Positions 33,245-45,269 of a stretch of DNA of 64,000 nucleotides are shown piece after piece. Position numbers and translations under genes: made by a program. The stretch covers positions 424,103,781-424,167,780 of the forward strand of contig NC_085140.1 in NCBI RefSeq assembly GCF_024139115.2, written 5' to 3'. Each line of letters starts with the position of its first letter. Within the stretch, counting starts at the first letter, position 1. Below the pieces are notes generated by a model, which saw only the letters and a program-made list of their open reading frames with translations, searched no databases and was not told where the DNA came from. This DNA comes from Armigeres subalbatus (taxonomy: Eukaryota; Arthropoda; Insecta; Diptera; Culicidae).

Positions 33245-33545
33245 GTCTAGAATGTTATTTGGCCGAACAGATCGATATTTTTGGCTATATTCAGTTCGGC
33301 CAAATGGAATTTTTAGCCAAATTGCCCTTTCTGCTGAACGACCATCCCGACCGAACGAGCTATAAGGCCAAGCAGGTTTCCCGGCCATATAACCAGTTCG
33401 GCCAAACCGTTTTCTACTTTATTGCCTTTTTGGCCAAACGTTTAATTCGGCCAAATGGCATTCGGAAAGATGACGATTTTCCTAAAGTGCCAAGTGGCAT
33501 TCGGCCAAAAGGCCTTCCGCCGAATGACTTCCGGCCAAATGAATC
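33245..33545. repeat. TTCGGCCAAATGG-type degenerate tandem repeat
   Basis: About a dozen degenerate copies of TTCGGCCAAATGGCATT in both senses. The motif resembles the terminus of the foldback element at 1978-4291 (GGTCATTTGGCCGAATG), so this may be a related transposon remnant. Confidence 0.6.
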
Positions 33546-33759
33546 TTTCGCGTTAAATTTTCCGTTAAATTTCCCGTAGAAATCCAAAAAAAATCTTAGG
33601 AATTCCAAAGAGCTTCGCTTAGAAATTGTGAAGAATTTACCGTAGAAAATTCGAAAAAAAATACCAAAGGAATATTTTGGGAAAACTTGTAAGAATTTCA
33701 TGGCAAAACTCATTAGATTTTTGTTGCGAAATTCAAAATATTCTCGCGTTAATGTCCTG

Positions 33760-34080
33760 AAAATATTGTGGATTTACTTGACCAATGGATACAAAGGTCG
33801 GTTCAGTAATCTATTTCAAACGTTCGTTTTGCACCAAGGTTTGCAAAATCAATAAATGTTTTGTAGATTGCTTTGTTTTTTTTACCCTTGGCTGTCGAAA
33901 CAGATGTCAAAACATCGGAGAAGAAAGAGAAGTCTAAAGAAAACAGCAAAAAGCACGTGGCAGGTTCGATTGTTTTGGCAGATTTTCTACTGTGGAAACG
34001 GGTTTTAAGATGATTAACGGCGATTTTTACGACAGTTCAAGGAACGACTGTTTTGAGCGGTCCCAAAAACATAAAAATAA
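33760..34080 (+). repeat. Dispersed repeat, copy B
   Basis: Same block as 24240-24590, with frequent substitutions. It shares TTGTGGATTTACTTGACCAA, ATGTCAAAACATCGGA and CAAGGAACGACT. The ORF start MSKHRRRKRS remains but is then frameshifted. Confidence 0.6.
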
Positions 34081-34354
34081 AACTCTAAAAAACTACGTAA
34101 AGAAAATCGCCATGCCGAATCAATTTTTTTTGAAATATGAACCATGTTCGGCATTTTAATCAAAATGGTAGACATATTTTCACGGTTACTCTGATGGTCC
34201 TTTTGAACAATTTCCCAAAGAAATTCTGCTCACATCTTGATTTTTCCTTTCTTTCATCAACAACTCTTGGATTGTCAACTGTATTATAGACCCTTTTTTG
34301 CTTCTCCAAAACGTCCTTGAGCTCAGAACATTCGATCGATATAGTCATTGTGTA

Positions 34355-34649
34355 TATGGTAGGTACCTTGATCTTTACTTAAGAATATTTTGGAGGACCT
34401 TGGGCATCTCCTTTTCATGGAAATTAAATTATCATATGCTTATTGCACTGGATTGGGTGTATACCGATGATGAGGACATTGCAAAACTCCTGGATTGGGT
34501 GGATATCTTTATCTGAACTCAATGTAGTTTTAGAGGGTCTTGAACATCTTCTTTTCGAGGAAAACGGGTACAGATGATGCGCATATGATTATTGATCCGA
34601 ATTGAAAATATACTGATGATGAGGACATTGTAAAGGTTTATCTAGTAGA
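34355..34649 (+). repeat. Degenerate ~150-bp tandem repeat interrupted by a hAT-like element
   Basis: Two units share GGAGGACCTTGGGCATCTCC/AGAGGGTCTTGAACATCTTC, CATATG-x-x-TATTG and CGATGATGAGGACATTG. A third unit seems to continue, in reverse complement, at 30500-30589 (on that strand TACCTTGGG, then AACATCTCG and TTCCTGGAAATT). This continuity is expected if 32028-34649 has been inverted. Confidence 0.6.
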
Positions 34650-36090
34650 CAGGGATGGAATGCTCCTCAGAGCGAATCAGGAGAAGAAAAAAAATGCTCA
34701 CTGCTCACGACACACGAATGTTTGCTCTTCTCTTTTGTACTTTTGCGTTTCACTCTTTTTCGGGTAGCTCCGAAATATATTCATTTCTCAATGATAACTA
34801 AATAGTTTGACTCAATGAGGTGAGGAAAAAGTTGCTCATTGAGTATCTTTGAGTCTCTTTTATAAGGACGGAATTGGTGGTGGTGAAAAAAAACATGATA
34901 TTTAGTTGGCTAATCTAACGGTAGCCAGTAGGTTATTGTATTTATCGCTTTGTTTAGAAAACAATTCCATCACTGTCATAATGCGTGTTTAGGACTGTTG
35001 CATTTAATTTTTACACGTTGAAGACATTCTCCTGAATGAGCTTAATAATTTTCATTATAAATTGAAGCAGTCGCAAAAATCCTGTATTAATCGGTCAAAA
35101 TGGTTATACACTGGAGTCGCTTATCATGCGGTTTAATATGAAGCTTAATTTGTATGCGGATTTTAGATCTCATGCGTTTAAACGCGTTTACACATTATTT
35201 TGAAGTAGGTCTTGGTGCCTTTATGCCACTACGATCAAGGGATCGCCCTTCCCTCGCCGCCCCTGGCCCTTCCCTTTTCATCTTCTTAAATCATCATCAT
35301 CATCTATCTATCTCCATATATAAAAATGAGTTTGTTTTTCTTTTGAAGCATTATAACTTGTGAACGGGTTGGCCGATTTGCAAGATTTACTCACCAATCG
35401 AATCGTTTTGGGCTCTTCTGTGTTTGTTTATGTATATGAAAAAATATAATAATTTGCTAGGGAAAGTTAGGAAGTTGACTAAATGCAACGGTTTCATGAG
35501 TTCTGAAGAATGTCATCAAACTCGAACTGAAATCGATCTAGAGTGCGACGCTTCAATCAATTAAATGATTGACCGATCAAAAATAAAACCTGAGTGAGAT
35601 TAGTTAGGTTCGCCTAGTATAAGATAATTTCGTCAATAATCTCTTTGCAATCCAAATTGTAATTGCTAACCAGATAAATATAGAATTGCCTACATCAAGC
35701 TGCCTGTTGCTTAGAAGCAGTAAATAATTAATGTAAAGATAGAATGGTGTTCATTTCTACCCGTTCATGGATGCTATACACGGTCCCTATTCTCATGCTG
35801 GTCTCATAAAGGTGCGAATGTGTGAGGCTGTTGTGCGGGTAGCGATGGTATGACAGAAGTGTGCTTTCATTTCTCTGTACGTTCAGTTGGAAAGAACAAC
35901 AAAAATGATGCTCCTCAAAGAGGCACATTGAGACAAACGGTTTCTCTCAATGAGCGCCGCTCCTCATTTTTCCCACAACGAAGAGCATCTTTTTTGTTAT
36001 GTTTTGATCATATCCGTGATGTTTTGTTGCTCATTTTTGATGAACTTTTTTTGCTCATTGAGCTCATTGTGCGAGTAAATGCCAAGCCTG
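34650..36090 (-). mobile_element. hAT-like non-autonomous element, right copy of an inverted pair
   Basis: Reverse complement of 30590-32027, ~98-99% identical by eye; for example, the 69-codon frame at 35154-35363 is identical to that at 31316-31525. The left flank is CTAGTAGA (34642-34649), the complement of the TCTACTAG left of the other copy. The right flank is GGCACGAC (36091-36098), the complement of the GTCGTGCC right of the other copy. The pair therefore carries two 8-bp TSDs that have been exchanged. Confidence 0.85.
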
Positions 36091-36149
36091 GGCACGACCG
36101 CCGAGAGATCGACACAACGTTGCAGTGGATCTCAGCAAGCCAGTCGGCG

Positions 36150-36600
36150 AACTAGCCTAATTCTTTGGATTTCAATGGGAAATCTTTCAGAATTCAGAAT
36201 TTCCACAGAAAATGCTTCAGCAATTTCACAGGATTTTTTTTCAATTTCCATAGGAAATTCTTCAGAGTTTCAACAAGAAGTTGTTCGAAACTTGCACGTT
36301 TCCATTGGATTATTTTTTCGGAATTTCCTCCGTTGAAATGGAACCATTTTCGGAGTTTCGAAGGAAATACTTTGGATTTCACCGAAAAATTCTTCGGTAT
36401 TTCCACTATGAGTTGTTTTTACGGCAAGCTTTTCAAAATTTTATTCATTTTCCGTTCGGTATGGAACTATCAATGGAAATCATTGGTATATTCAAGAAAA
36501 GTTTAGTGGAGTTTCAACGGGATGTTTTGGAAACATCAACCAGAAAACTCTTAGAAACTTCTATTGGTTCTTCGGAATGTTTACGGAAAAATCTGCGGAC
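36150..36600 (+). repeat. Degenerate GGAAATTCTTC/TTTCAG-rich array
   Basis: Short imperfect repeats of the TTTCCACAGGAAATTCTTCAG type, akin to the arrays at 45925-50530 and 52230-53160. The ORFs here are by-products. Confidence 0.55.
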
Positions 36601-38082
36601 GTCTACAAGTTTGAATCGGCGTAAACAATTATAGATCAGCGGCATGAAACGGCGGCGCCCTGATGCTAAAATATCAGCGGCGGCGTGAAGCCAAAAACCT
36701 TAAACCGGCGCACACTTCTATCTGCTGGGTTGTTTAGCGTTGCACGAATACATCATTCAGGACTTGGTTGATAGCCGATCGCATGTTTTGGACTTCAGGA
36801 CGTTTTGGAGCACCAGAAAGTAGTAGGTTGTAAAAGTGATGAACGAAATCCTATGATCAGACCAAAAATTGGAGCAGATTTTTCCCTATTGTAGCAATCT
36901 TGATGGCAATGGAAAACAATCACATGATGCTCCAAGCGGTGATTTTTGCTATAATTAATATGTCTAGAGAAGAAATATAGATATGCGAATATTTGTAGTC
37001 TGGATGTCTGTATATTTGCAGATCTAAATTTCTTAACCATGGCTTTATGCAACCAGGAGAAATTTGGGCTGAAAAATCTGCAAAGGTGGTAAGTTTTTCG
37101 AATTCAACTTATCCAAAATGGGAAAAGATGCGTCTCTGGCTGTAAACTTCACAAATGATGATCGCCTTCAAAGTTTAACTCAGTGGACGAAGTGGTTATG
37201 CACGCCAACAAAAAAGGAAATTAACCATACAATATATATCATGTGCTTGCACTAATGCTCTTAGGAAGCCGAGAAAATTTCCTAGCCGCTAGGATTCGAA
37301 AACAATGAAAATAATTATTGATATTCTTAATTTTATCTACTACTGGAAAGCTACTCAAAGCTCCACTAGTCTGATTTAGTTATAATATTTCCATCTACTT
37401 GATTCTTGTTTTCTTATAACTAATTTACGTCAAGGAAATTGAATCACTCCAGCCGAAACTATCGACATACGATGACATCAAACAGCTATAAATCACTTAA
37501 GAGTTACAAATAGAACCATTGCCTGGTTTAGGTTGTTATTTCGCAGCGGAGCATTTTGTACCATCTTCCTCTGTTTTGGAATGAACGTCTCTCATTTTGT
37601 ACGTAGAATGAATGTTGGTTTCGGATTTTGGTCGTGTGATCAAGGAGATCCGGTGAGTAGTTAGTTTATGAGTCGTATGCTTACCAGTCGCGACGCGACC
37701 GGGTTGCATGACAAAAACGGTGAAATAGTTAGGAAGTGAATTGCCACGGAGGGGTATATTTGGAATCGGCCACTCTGATTGCATTGCAAATATAGCTATG
37801 GACGTTAAACAAGATTGAGCATTCTTTTTCCAACAAATATTGTAACTTACGCAAGAAGTAGAGAATATATGTACTAAGCTTCTTTTTTTTATTGGATATA
37901 AAAATCATGAAATACGCAATCAATTGAACATCATTAAATCTAATAATTCAAATGAAAACATATGAAAGCAAGAACATCATAAAAGACAGGTAAAACTTAT
38001 GACAGGTGAAAACATTCCACTAAAAGAGCCTAAAAATTTTCTTATCATGAAATTGCAAAATAAAAAAAATGTTCCCACCCAA
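36601..38082. other. No supported gene
   Basis: A CGGCGGCG-rich patch (36640-36710) may be a transposon piece. The rest is AT-rich without recognised features. Confidence 0.35.
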
Positions 38083-38765
38083 TACCCGAGCAAAGTTTGA
38101 AATCAGATTGAAATCAAAATTTGCTGTCGTGATGTCAATAATTTTGATTACTCCATTTGATCTCGTTTTGTATGGATTAACGGTTAACACAGCAGAAATA
38201 AGAGCATATGTTTACACTACGGAATCACACTGAAAACAAATTTTGCTATCAGTGAAATCAACATGATAACTAAGTTTGAATTCATGAGATTCTTAATTTG
38301 ATAGCAAAATGAGTATTCGGTTAGATTATTATTATAAGCATTGATAACAAAAAATCAACAGCATATTTTGTTTGCAGATTGCTTTTAAACTTTGTAAATT
38401 ACAGCAAATTGATTACTCATTATGAAATCATAGATTTCAAAGTTGATAGCAAAATTAGATCTCTATTTGGTATTGTGATAGAAAAATGACAGCAAAAATC
38501 AAAAGCATATTCTGCTTTTAATTTGCTAGTGATGAAAATATTATTCTGCATAAAACTATAAATGGTTAGCAATGGGATCGACAATTATTTTTATTATTGA
38601 TTAAGCATAAAAAATTAAGTAATTATAAAACAATGTCATTTAGTTCGAGTGTTTGAACAAATTAAAAGTGTGGTTTTAAAACCGTAGTCCATGGGTTATT
38701 AAGCACGAAATTCATATATAAAAATCATTCACAAGGATTAAAACATCATAACATGGAACATGTTA

Positions 38766-39975
38766 TTAGCGTCTTTTAGCATTACTGATAACCATTTGCA
38801 TCAGGCGGTTACATCCTTCAGAGGCCTTCTTAGCAACTACCGTTTCGTCATGAAGATGAATTCGCCTCTCCAACAGACGAGCTGAAACATTAGGAACATT
38901 AATTATAAATGTTATTTTATATTGTTTAACTATTTGCATACCTTTCACAAACTGCACTTTTTCATCCTCCAATGCCACAGAAACTGCAGGTGGTGATGCT
39001 GCTGATGTACATCCTCTATCTTCTCCAGCATTTCCTTCTGTGGCTACGACGTTCACTTTTGGACGACCTTTTGGGTTATTTGAAACCCGTCCTGTTACGG
39101 TTCTGCCAGCAAATCCATCCGGCCAGATAGCGTTCATAAGGAATTTCACAAACATGTAATCGCTATCATGCGCTTCCATTGACATCGTCATAATATCGTC
39201 ACAATTCGGAAAACCTTCTACATCTTTGAACGGGCGAACGGGCTCAGGCAACAGTTTGGACACTAGGGCTTTCTGCAGTTTGGCGTTAGTTACTTTTAGG
39301 TCAGTTGTTTTCTTCTTGTAAAATGCCACTTTTACTTTGAGCTCATCGAGTGCTCCTTGCAATTCATTCACTTGGGCATCGAGTTGGCAAACTTTTACTT
39401 GCAATCCACAAGTACAAGCTAAAACAATAACACTAGTAGTTGAATAAACAACCAAAAAAAAAGAATCAGTAAAAATTACCGTCATTGTTATCTTGCTTGG
39501 TGGCATTCTCCTGGTCATCAATAGTACCAGAGTCCGCGATTGTCAATGAGCCGCTAGTTGTTGGTGATTGCTCCTGGTCGTCAATGACATGCGAGTCCGT
39601 AGTTTCCGGTGGATCCGTAATAGTTGACTGGTTGTTGCAAATTGTTATTTGGGCATCTGGGCTGGATAGCTCCGTAGTCAAGGTTGTTGATTCAGGATTC
39701 TTCTGAATTAACACTTTGAGTTGCTTCCGAGGTATTTCGTCTGATGGGTTCACAGTTTCCTTTGATGTTGAGCTCAATTTACGTTGTTTCCCCTGCTCCA
39801 TAGTTGCAGCGGATCGCTAGAGAATAAGTGAGGTTATGTTTTTGATGGATCGATAGTTTGTTTTGAAAATACTTACGCTTGATTCACCCAGTTCATATCG
39901 CAAAAGTTCGATATTTCTTGCTTTGGCTATTTCCAAAACACGTTTCTGTGTCGCTGTCTGCCGTTTACGGACCAT
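38766..39975 (-). CDS. BEN-domain coiled-coil protein, four exons, inside a transposon
   Basis: Exons 39975-39877, 39816-39480, 39418-38942 and 38881-38766 join in phase through donors GC|GTAAGT, CG|GTAATT and AG|GTATGC and CAG/TAG acceptors, giving 342 residues with no internal stop. Residues 1-33 are basic (MVRKRQTATQKR). Residues 34-145 are Ser/Thr/Asp/Gln-rich and likely disordered. Residues 157-197 form a coiled coil (QLDAQVNELQGALDELK). Residues ~229-342 resemble a BEN domain: YMFVKFLMNAIWPDGF, then TVTGRVSNNPKGRP, the second half beginning LEDEKVQFVK and ending VISNAKRR. BEN domains bind DNA or act in chromatin repression; the role here is inferred. The intact frame beside a broken transposase suggests recent activity or selection. 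Confidence 0.75.
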
Positions 39976-40525
39976 TTTTTTTTCGTTTAAAGCACTTTAA
40001 AATTTGCAGCCGTCACCAACGAGAGAATTCGCACGAAAGAATTTGACACAACAGACACTTCAGTTTTTTTGAAGTGCGATGCTTATACACGAAAAAACTA
40101 AAGAACCCAATAACGAGTTCTTTTAAACTTTGTTTTAAGTTTTTAAAAACTTTTCTCTTTCATTCGCTTTTGACATGATTGTCAGAAAACGAATAATGAA
40201 GTAACCAACATTGCCAGTTCAGTGGAAGAAACTGACAGTTGTGTGTAAAAAACATAGCCGAAAGGTTAGTACCTACATAGAAGCAAATTAAAACAAGTTG
40301 AGTGACTAATAAAGTTCTTTTTAGGTACCTTTAATTATACGTGTACAGTGAAAATGTTTGTAGAGTTGTAATTTATTCTCATTTCTGCTGTGTTTGACAA
40401 ATTTGGAATAAAAATAAGTTAAAGAAATATATATTATTGTTTACTCTCTTTGAAGATAAGTCATTACACAAATATAATAAATTGAGTTATTGCTAAGTTA
40501 TTAAAAATAACTGCAATTACCCGAA
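39976..40525. promoter_or_regulatory. Shared divergent promoter region of the transposon
   Basis: The 550 bp between the two start codons (BEN gene leftward from 39975, transposase rightward from 40526) must hold both promoters. It is AT-rich. No strong TATA/initiator pair could be chosen by eye, so this is placement by architecture only. Confidence 0.4.
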
Positions 40526-42982
40526 ATGGATCGCCGAGCTCAGCGTCACCATTATATGAGGAATGAATATCGTGGAAAAAAATACGTCCGAAAGGTTTGT
40601 TTTTGAGAATTTATATTTTAGTATTACGCTAATCATTATATATCAAACTAATTTTTAGTCTAAACAAAAAAATGTAAATCACATCATAAGAACTAAATTT
40701 GGTTCGCGAGATTACTCAAATTACTCCGAAGTGTCAGATGTATCATCAATGAAGGAAACTGATTATTCTAGTGAATCAGATTTTGATGGGTTTGATACTT
40801 CGATTGATGATAAACAAGCTGATCGAATTAACTGCTTGGACCAGTACATTCTCAATGCGGAAGGGCATGTGTTGTCAAATAATGTAAATTCATCGCTAGT
40901 AAGGATAATCACAGATGTTATTACAAACGAAATGGAAACACAACGACCCATTAATGATAGTAACGATGAAGATGTATCTATGCCCGAGGAAAAAGTACCA
41001 CGGATCGATGAGAATGCGAATGATACTGAAACAATCAGTAGTCTAGAACCTACAGAGTTTAACGACTTCCAGTCCGAGGTAAAATGATGATTTTTCTTAT
41101 TCATGTAACGTTTTATTTTGTCATTTTTCAGAATTCTTTCAATGCGACTAAAAATCCTTTGAAATTTATGCCTGGGCTTGAAACATCAGATGCCCTGTTT
41201 ATCATCTTAAATTTTTACATTAGGCATAGACTCACTCAGGAGGCTTTGGTAGATTTACTCAAGCTGCTCAATATTATTACTGGAGTGAAAAATTTCCCGG
41301 AAAATTTTGAAACATTCTCAAATGCATTTCCTGATCCGTACGACACTTTTCGAGTATACTTTTGTGCAAATTGCCAATGTGAAGTTGGAAGCCAAGCCCC
41401 CCCTAAGGGTATCATTTGCTCTGTTCCTGGATGTAATTCCATGAATTTTGATTTTTTTGTGGTATTACCTATCGAAAAGCAACTACAAGAAACGGTTCGA
41501 AAATATAAAGTGGAGATAGAAGAATACGAACAATCAGTTCATAAAGAGAATATAGCTGACATCAGTCGAGGATCAATGTGTCGCAAACTGACCACTGAAG
41601 GCGATAAATACATTTCTCTCTCTGTAAACACGGATGGTGCAGCAGCTTACCGATGGACAATAAATAAACCGTGTTATCCCATTTTTCTTGTGATAAACAA
41701 TTTGCCCCCTCGGCTACGTTTCAGCAAGCACAACATTATTTTAGCTGCAATTTGGCTGTCCAAAGGAGATCCGAACATGTGTCTCTTTTTCAAACATTTC
41801 TGTAAAGAAACCAGGCGTTTGAGACATGGAATGGAAGTTGATTCAATTTATTATAAAGTTATATTACTACAAGCTTGTCTGGATACAATCGCTAGGCCAA
41901 AGGTTCAGGGAACAATCCAATTTAACGGCAAATTCGGTTGTTCAACATGTCTGCACAGCGGTAAACTGACGAACGGGAATCAGATACGGTATCCCTTCCA
42001 ACACTCGAAGCAGAGGGAGTCCGTTGAAACCCAAAGGTTGATGATGGAAGTTCATGAAACAGGTGTACCAAAATATGGTATCAAAGGTCTTTCTGTTCTG
42101 ATGTTCGTACCAGACTTTGATGTAATACATGGTAAAGTTAATGTAACACGAAATACTTGACTTAAGTAATTTATTCGACATTTATTTTAGGTTTTCCTCC
42201 TGATTTACTAATTTACTTGATCTACATCTTTCGCCTGAGAAAATTGACTCCTGTGAAACATCTATCAACAGCTTCGTAGCACAATTTGAAAAGTTTTATG
42301 GTGAAAATAACATGGTATTCAACGTTCATTTGTTGACCCATTTATCTCAATGCGCTAGAAACTTCGGCGCTCTCTGGAACTCTTCTTTATATCCATACGA
42401 GAGTGCAAATGGGATGATACTTAATTATAGGACAGGTAACAATCATCCGGTGGTTCAAATCACCAAGAAATACGTAATGCATAGGATTTGCCAAAACTCC
42501 AGAATTCCGGAGACATCACCGGCTTATACTTGGCATTCTGAAATCTGAATTCAACAAAAAAGCAAGATCTTCATTTTGATAGGCGATTTGTTTATGAACT
42601 TTCACAAGACGTTAGCATTGACGATTATATTGAGCAACGTGAATTTAGCTATCACGATAGAATCCATGTTGGAAACATACAGTACCGTACCCATAAGTCA
42701 TGTAGGGATCTGGGATATGATGATTCATATGTTTGCATTTATGGAGAGTTTTTCCGCATAGAGCAAATATTAACAGACACAAACAGTGAAACATATATTG
42801 TTGGCTTGAAACTGATCACATGTAAATTATTTGACAATATGTTTACGTATTCAATAAGTGATTCTATGGTACTGAAAAAAACAACTAAACATTTTCGGCA
42901 ATGTGTAAGTGTCGAAATTAAACAGGATCAAAACGTCTTAAAGTTTATTTCCATGTGTAAATTTATCACTCAGATTGACTAA
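40526..42982 (+). pseudogene. EnSpm/CACTA-like (DUF4218-containing) transposase, disrupted
   Basis: Exon 1 40526-40594 (MDRRAQRHHYMRNEYRGKK), exon 2 40659-41078 (acidic) and exon 3 41132-42131 join in frame (donors AAG|GTTTGT, GAG|GTAAAA; acceptors TTTTTAG, TTTTCAG). Exon 3 carries a Cys4 zinc ribbon (CANC…CSVPGC, about residues 241-264), NTDGAAAYRW (Asp ~331, likely catalytic) and FGCSTCLHSG (~433). Then comes VPDFDVIHG, where family members continue into a histidine/cysteine block. That block is absent: after the acceptor at 42190 the frame breaks, and a DUF4218-type region resumes at ~42240-42548 (MVFNVHLLTHLSQCARNFG, then SSLYPYESANG). A further shift at ~42545 leads to a C-terminus ending KFITQID at 42982, with AATAAA just after. 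An internal deletion and at least two shifts disable it. Confidence 0.75.
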
Positions 42983-43306
42983 CAATAAATAAAAGTGAAA
43001 CTTTAAAAACAGTACTACACATATCTTTTAATAATATATTCATTCTAACCGAAAACTCAACATAAAGATTTGAAACCAAGCTCGAAAATCAAATGAATCC
43101 CATTTTTTATAACATCACTTTTGATAGTCGACAGCATAATTTGATGTAAAGCTGTTATCATTATGATAACTGGGAAATGCATATTGATAACATGTTTTGA
43201 TATCAATTAAATAATAATTGACATCAAATTTTGTTTTCAATATAATCTCAACAGCAGAGCTTAATATCAATTTGCTCTCATTTTGTTAACCGACTTTGCT
43301 CGGGTA

Positions 43307-44924
43307 ACTTGTAATGGTTTATTCTCTAATTATGCTAAGGCTTAAGGAGCGTGCTCGCTCCCGAAAAAAATCACAAAAATAAGAAACAAATCGAATTGCT
43401 TTCCATTGCTTTGTTTTTAATGGAATCAATATCGGAGCCATGAGATGAATTCCAGGAGCAGTTCCTCTAGGTAGTTTTATATCAGTGAATATAATTTCGA
43501 AATCAACAGCAAACTGAAATCAAAATAAGTAATCAATTACGAAGCGCAAAATTTGCTATGACATAATTTCCTCTCTGATAGCACTGAATTCCATGAATCT
43601 GCCAACGAACTATGTATAGATAGACGATACAGAGACTCCTCAGGACATGTGGAACAACGAAACGAAAAATTGTTATTCGCTTATCAGAGCGGAAAGCTGC
43701 AGTTTTCATACCCAATTGCACCATAGATATCCGTGTGATTCGCAAGACATCACAGATTTCATACGGTTGCGTGCATAACCAACTCTAGCGTTGAATGCAG
43801 CACAAAGAGCGTACGTGCTTCGTACTAGCAGCGACCGAAGAAATCATCCCATTTTCCTGGTTATGCTTCATTCATGAAGTTCATTGGATGAGAGAGATGA
43901 CACTATTCGCGGGGATAAAAACGTACAAATCGATTCTTTTGTTCTTAAGATCTGAATAATTCAGACGGAAAAATACAATCAAATCACGCAAAACATTTTG
44001 TTCGACAAAATGAAACATTGCACGCAGATGATGAGTTTTTAAGGTTTTCATGAATGCTATTGAGTATAAAGTTAAAGCAAATACGAATCAACGAAGGAAC
44101 TGATATTGCGATTATTGACAGATCAGTAGTGTTGTCCCCAAGGAATAAATGACCGGAGGCATTTCTTCGGACCAATCATTTCGAAATGTACCGACAACTG
44201 TTGGTACATTTTGAATTGATTGATTAGTTTGTATCATAGACAGCGCCTTATTCATCAACGCCGCACTAAAACCCTTCTCATGTTTTCATTAGGTACATTT
44301 GATACGCTTCGAAACAATCGATGAAGCCGTCAGCAAGGTTAACAATCCTCGCTCACGCTGCCACCGCAAATAAACATTTGCAGGTTCATTCCCACGAGGA
44401 ATTCGCAGCGCAGCAATGTGAAAATTGTATAACCGACCGACGAGACGAGTAACATTTTTAGCTTCGCATCGAACACATGCAGCAGCATGCACTTACCAGT
44501 GTGAGATTATGAACATGTAGGGTGAACTAAAGATGACAAAAGTCTCTTTTTTTATCAAGATTCTATACGTTTGATTCCGGCGAGATTTTCAATCTTTGAA
44601 GCAGGAATCATCAAAGTAGACTTCCAGAGAATGTTTCGCAGTTTTAGTCTGGACACTACTGGTAAAATCAAAACACCTACCTATAAGACATCGCCCCGCC
44701 TTAACAGCCACATTGTGGGGGGTGTGTGATTTGCTTCAACGTAGGCGACACACGGTACGGTACCATTTGCGTTAGCAAGATGCGATCTATTTTCGGCACG
44801 CAGTTTATACAAAACAAAGAAAAACCTCCGACGACGTAGTGAGTAAAACATTTTTTGTGGGCATATTTTTGGAGTTGTTTAACAACAACGGAGTACAATA
44901 TCAATGTCAGCGCTAGATTTGAAT
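43307..44924. other. No supported gene
   Basis: Complex sequence, partly GC-balanced (43750-44520), with no domain-bearing ORF. It could include single-copy noncoding DNA. Confidence 0.35.
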
Positions 44925-45035
44925 GTCATGTTAGCTTTAGCTTAGCTTCAACTAACTTTATACACTACATATCTATGGTTGCTGCTCCGCTGTTGACTAG
45001 AATAAATGAAATTGCGCAATTTACCCAACTAAATG
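44925..45035 (+). repeat. Dispersed repeat, inverted relative to 10895-11010
   Basis: TTAGCTTTAGCTTAGC and CATATCTATGGTTGCTGCTC match the reverse complement of the 10895-11010 block. Confidence 0.6.
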
Positions 45036-45044
45036 ACTGACGTA

Positions 45045-45258
45045 GGATTGCCTATCAGGAGATGGCTAGTTCGATTCTCGGTCTAGTCTAGGATATTTTT
45101 GGGTAGGAAACATGCTCGACTCCCTGGACATAGTATATCCATTGCAATTGCTACACAAGCTTTCAATTTATAACTGAGAAAAATGCTAATAGAATATTAA
45201 CTTGAAAAGCAGGCCAAGTTCCAGTTGAAATGTAGAGCCATAGAAGAAGAAGAAAAAA
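45045..45258 (+). mobile_element. Second SINE family, copy 2
   Basis: B box CTAGTTCGATTCTCGG, then GGAAACATGCTCGACTCCCT, AAAGCAGGCCAAGTTCCAGT and tail ATAGAAGAAGAAGAAAA. Same order as 17783-18025. Confidence 0.75.
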
Positions 45259-45269
45259 CCAGATAGATC

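Larger units (their letters stand above)
38085..43304. mobile_element. 5.2-kb two-gene DNA transposon (DUF4218-type transposase + BEN-domain gene)
   Basis: The termini are TACCCGAGCAAAGTTTG (left) and, reverse complemented, TACCCGAGCAAAGTCGG (right): inverted CCCGAGCAAAGT flanked by TA on both sides (38083-38084, 43305-43306). The subterminal ~300 bp at each end are rich in repeated TTTGATAGCAAAAT/AATTTGATATCAA-like motifs, as in CACTA-type elements. Inside are a minus-strand four-exon BEN-domain gene (38766-39975) and a plus-strand transposase gene (40526-42982), divergent from a ~550-bp central spacer. The transposase is broken; the BEN gene is not. I place it near EnSpm/CACTA (CMC), by the transposase and not by the TIR. 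Confidence 0.8.

Noticed and set aside
30590..36090. A single large composite transposon with the 1.44 kb copies as its arms
   Set aside because: The outer flanks (TCTACTAG and GGCACGAC) do not match as a TSD, whereas each outer flank matches the inner flank of the other copy. Two insertions plus inversion explain the data better.
39485..39706. 73-codon plus-strand frame and 40763-41104 minus-strand frame
   Set aside because: Antisense shadows of the spliced BEN and transposase genes.
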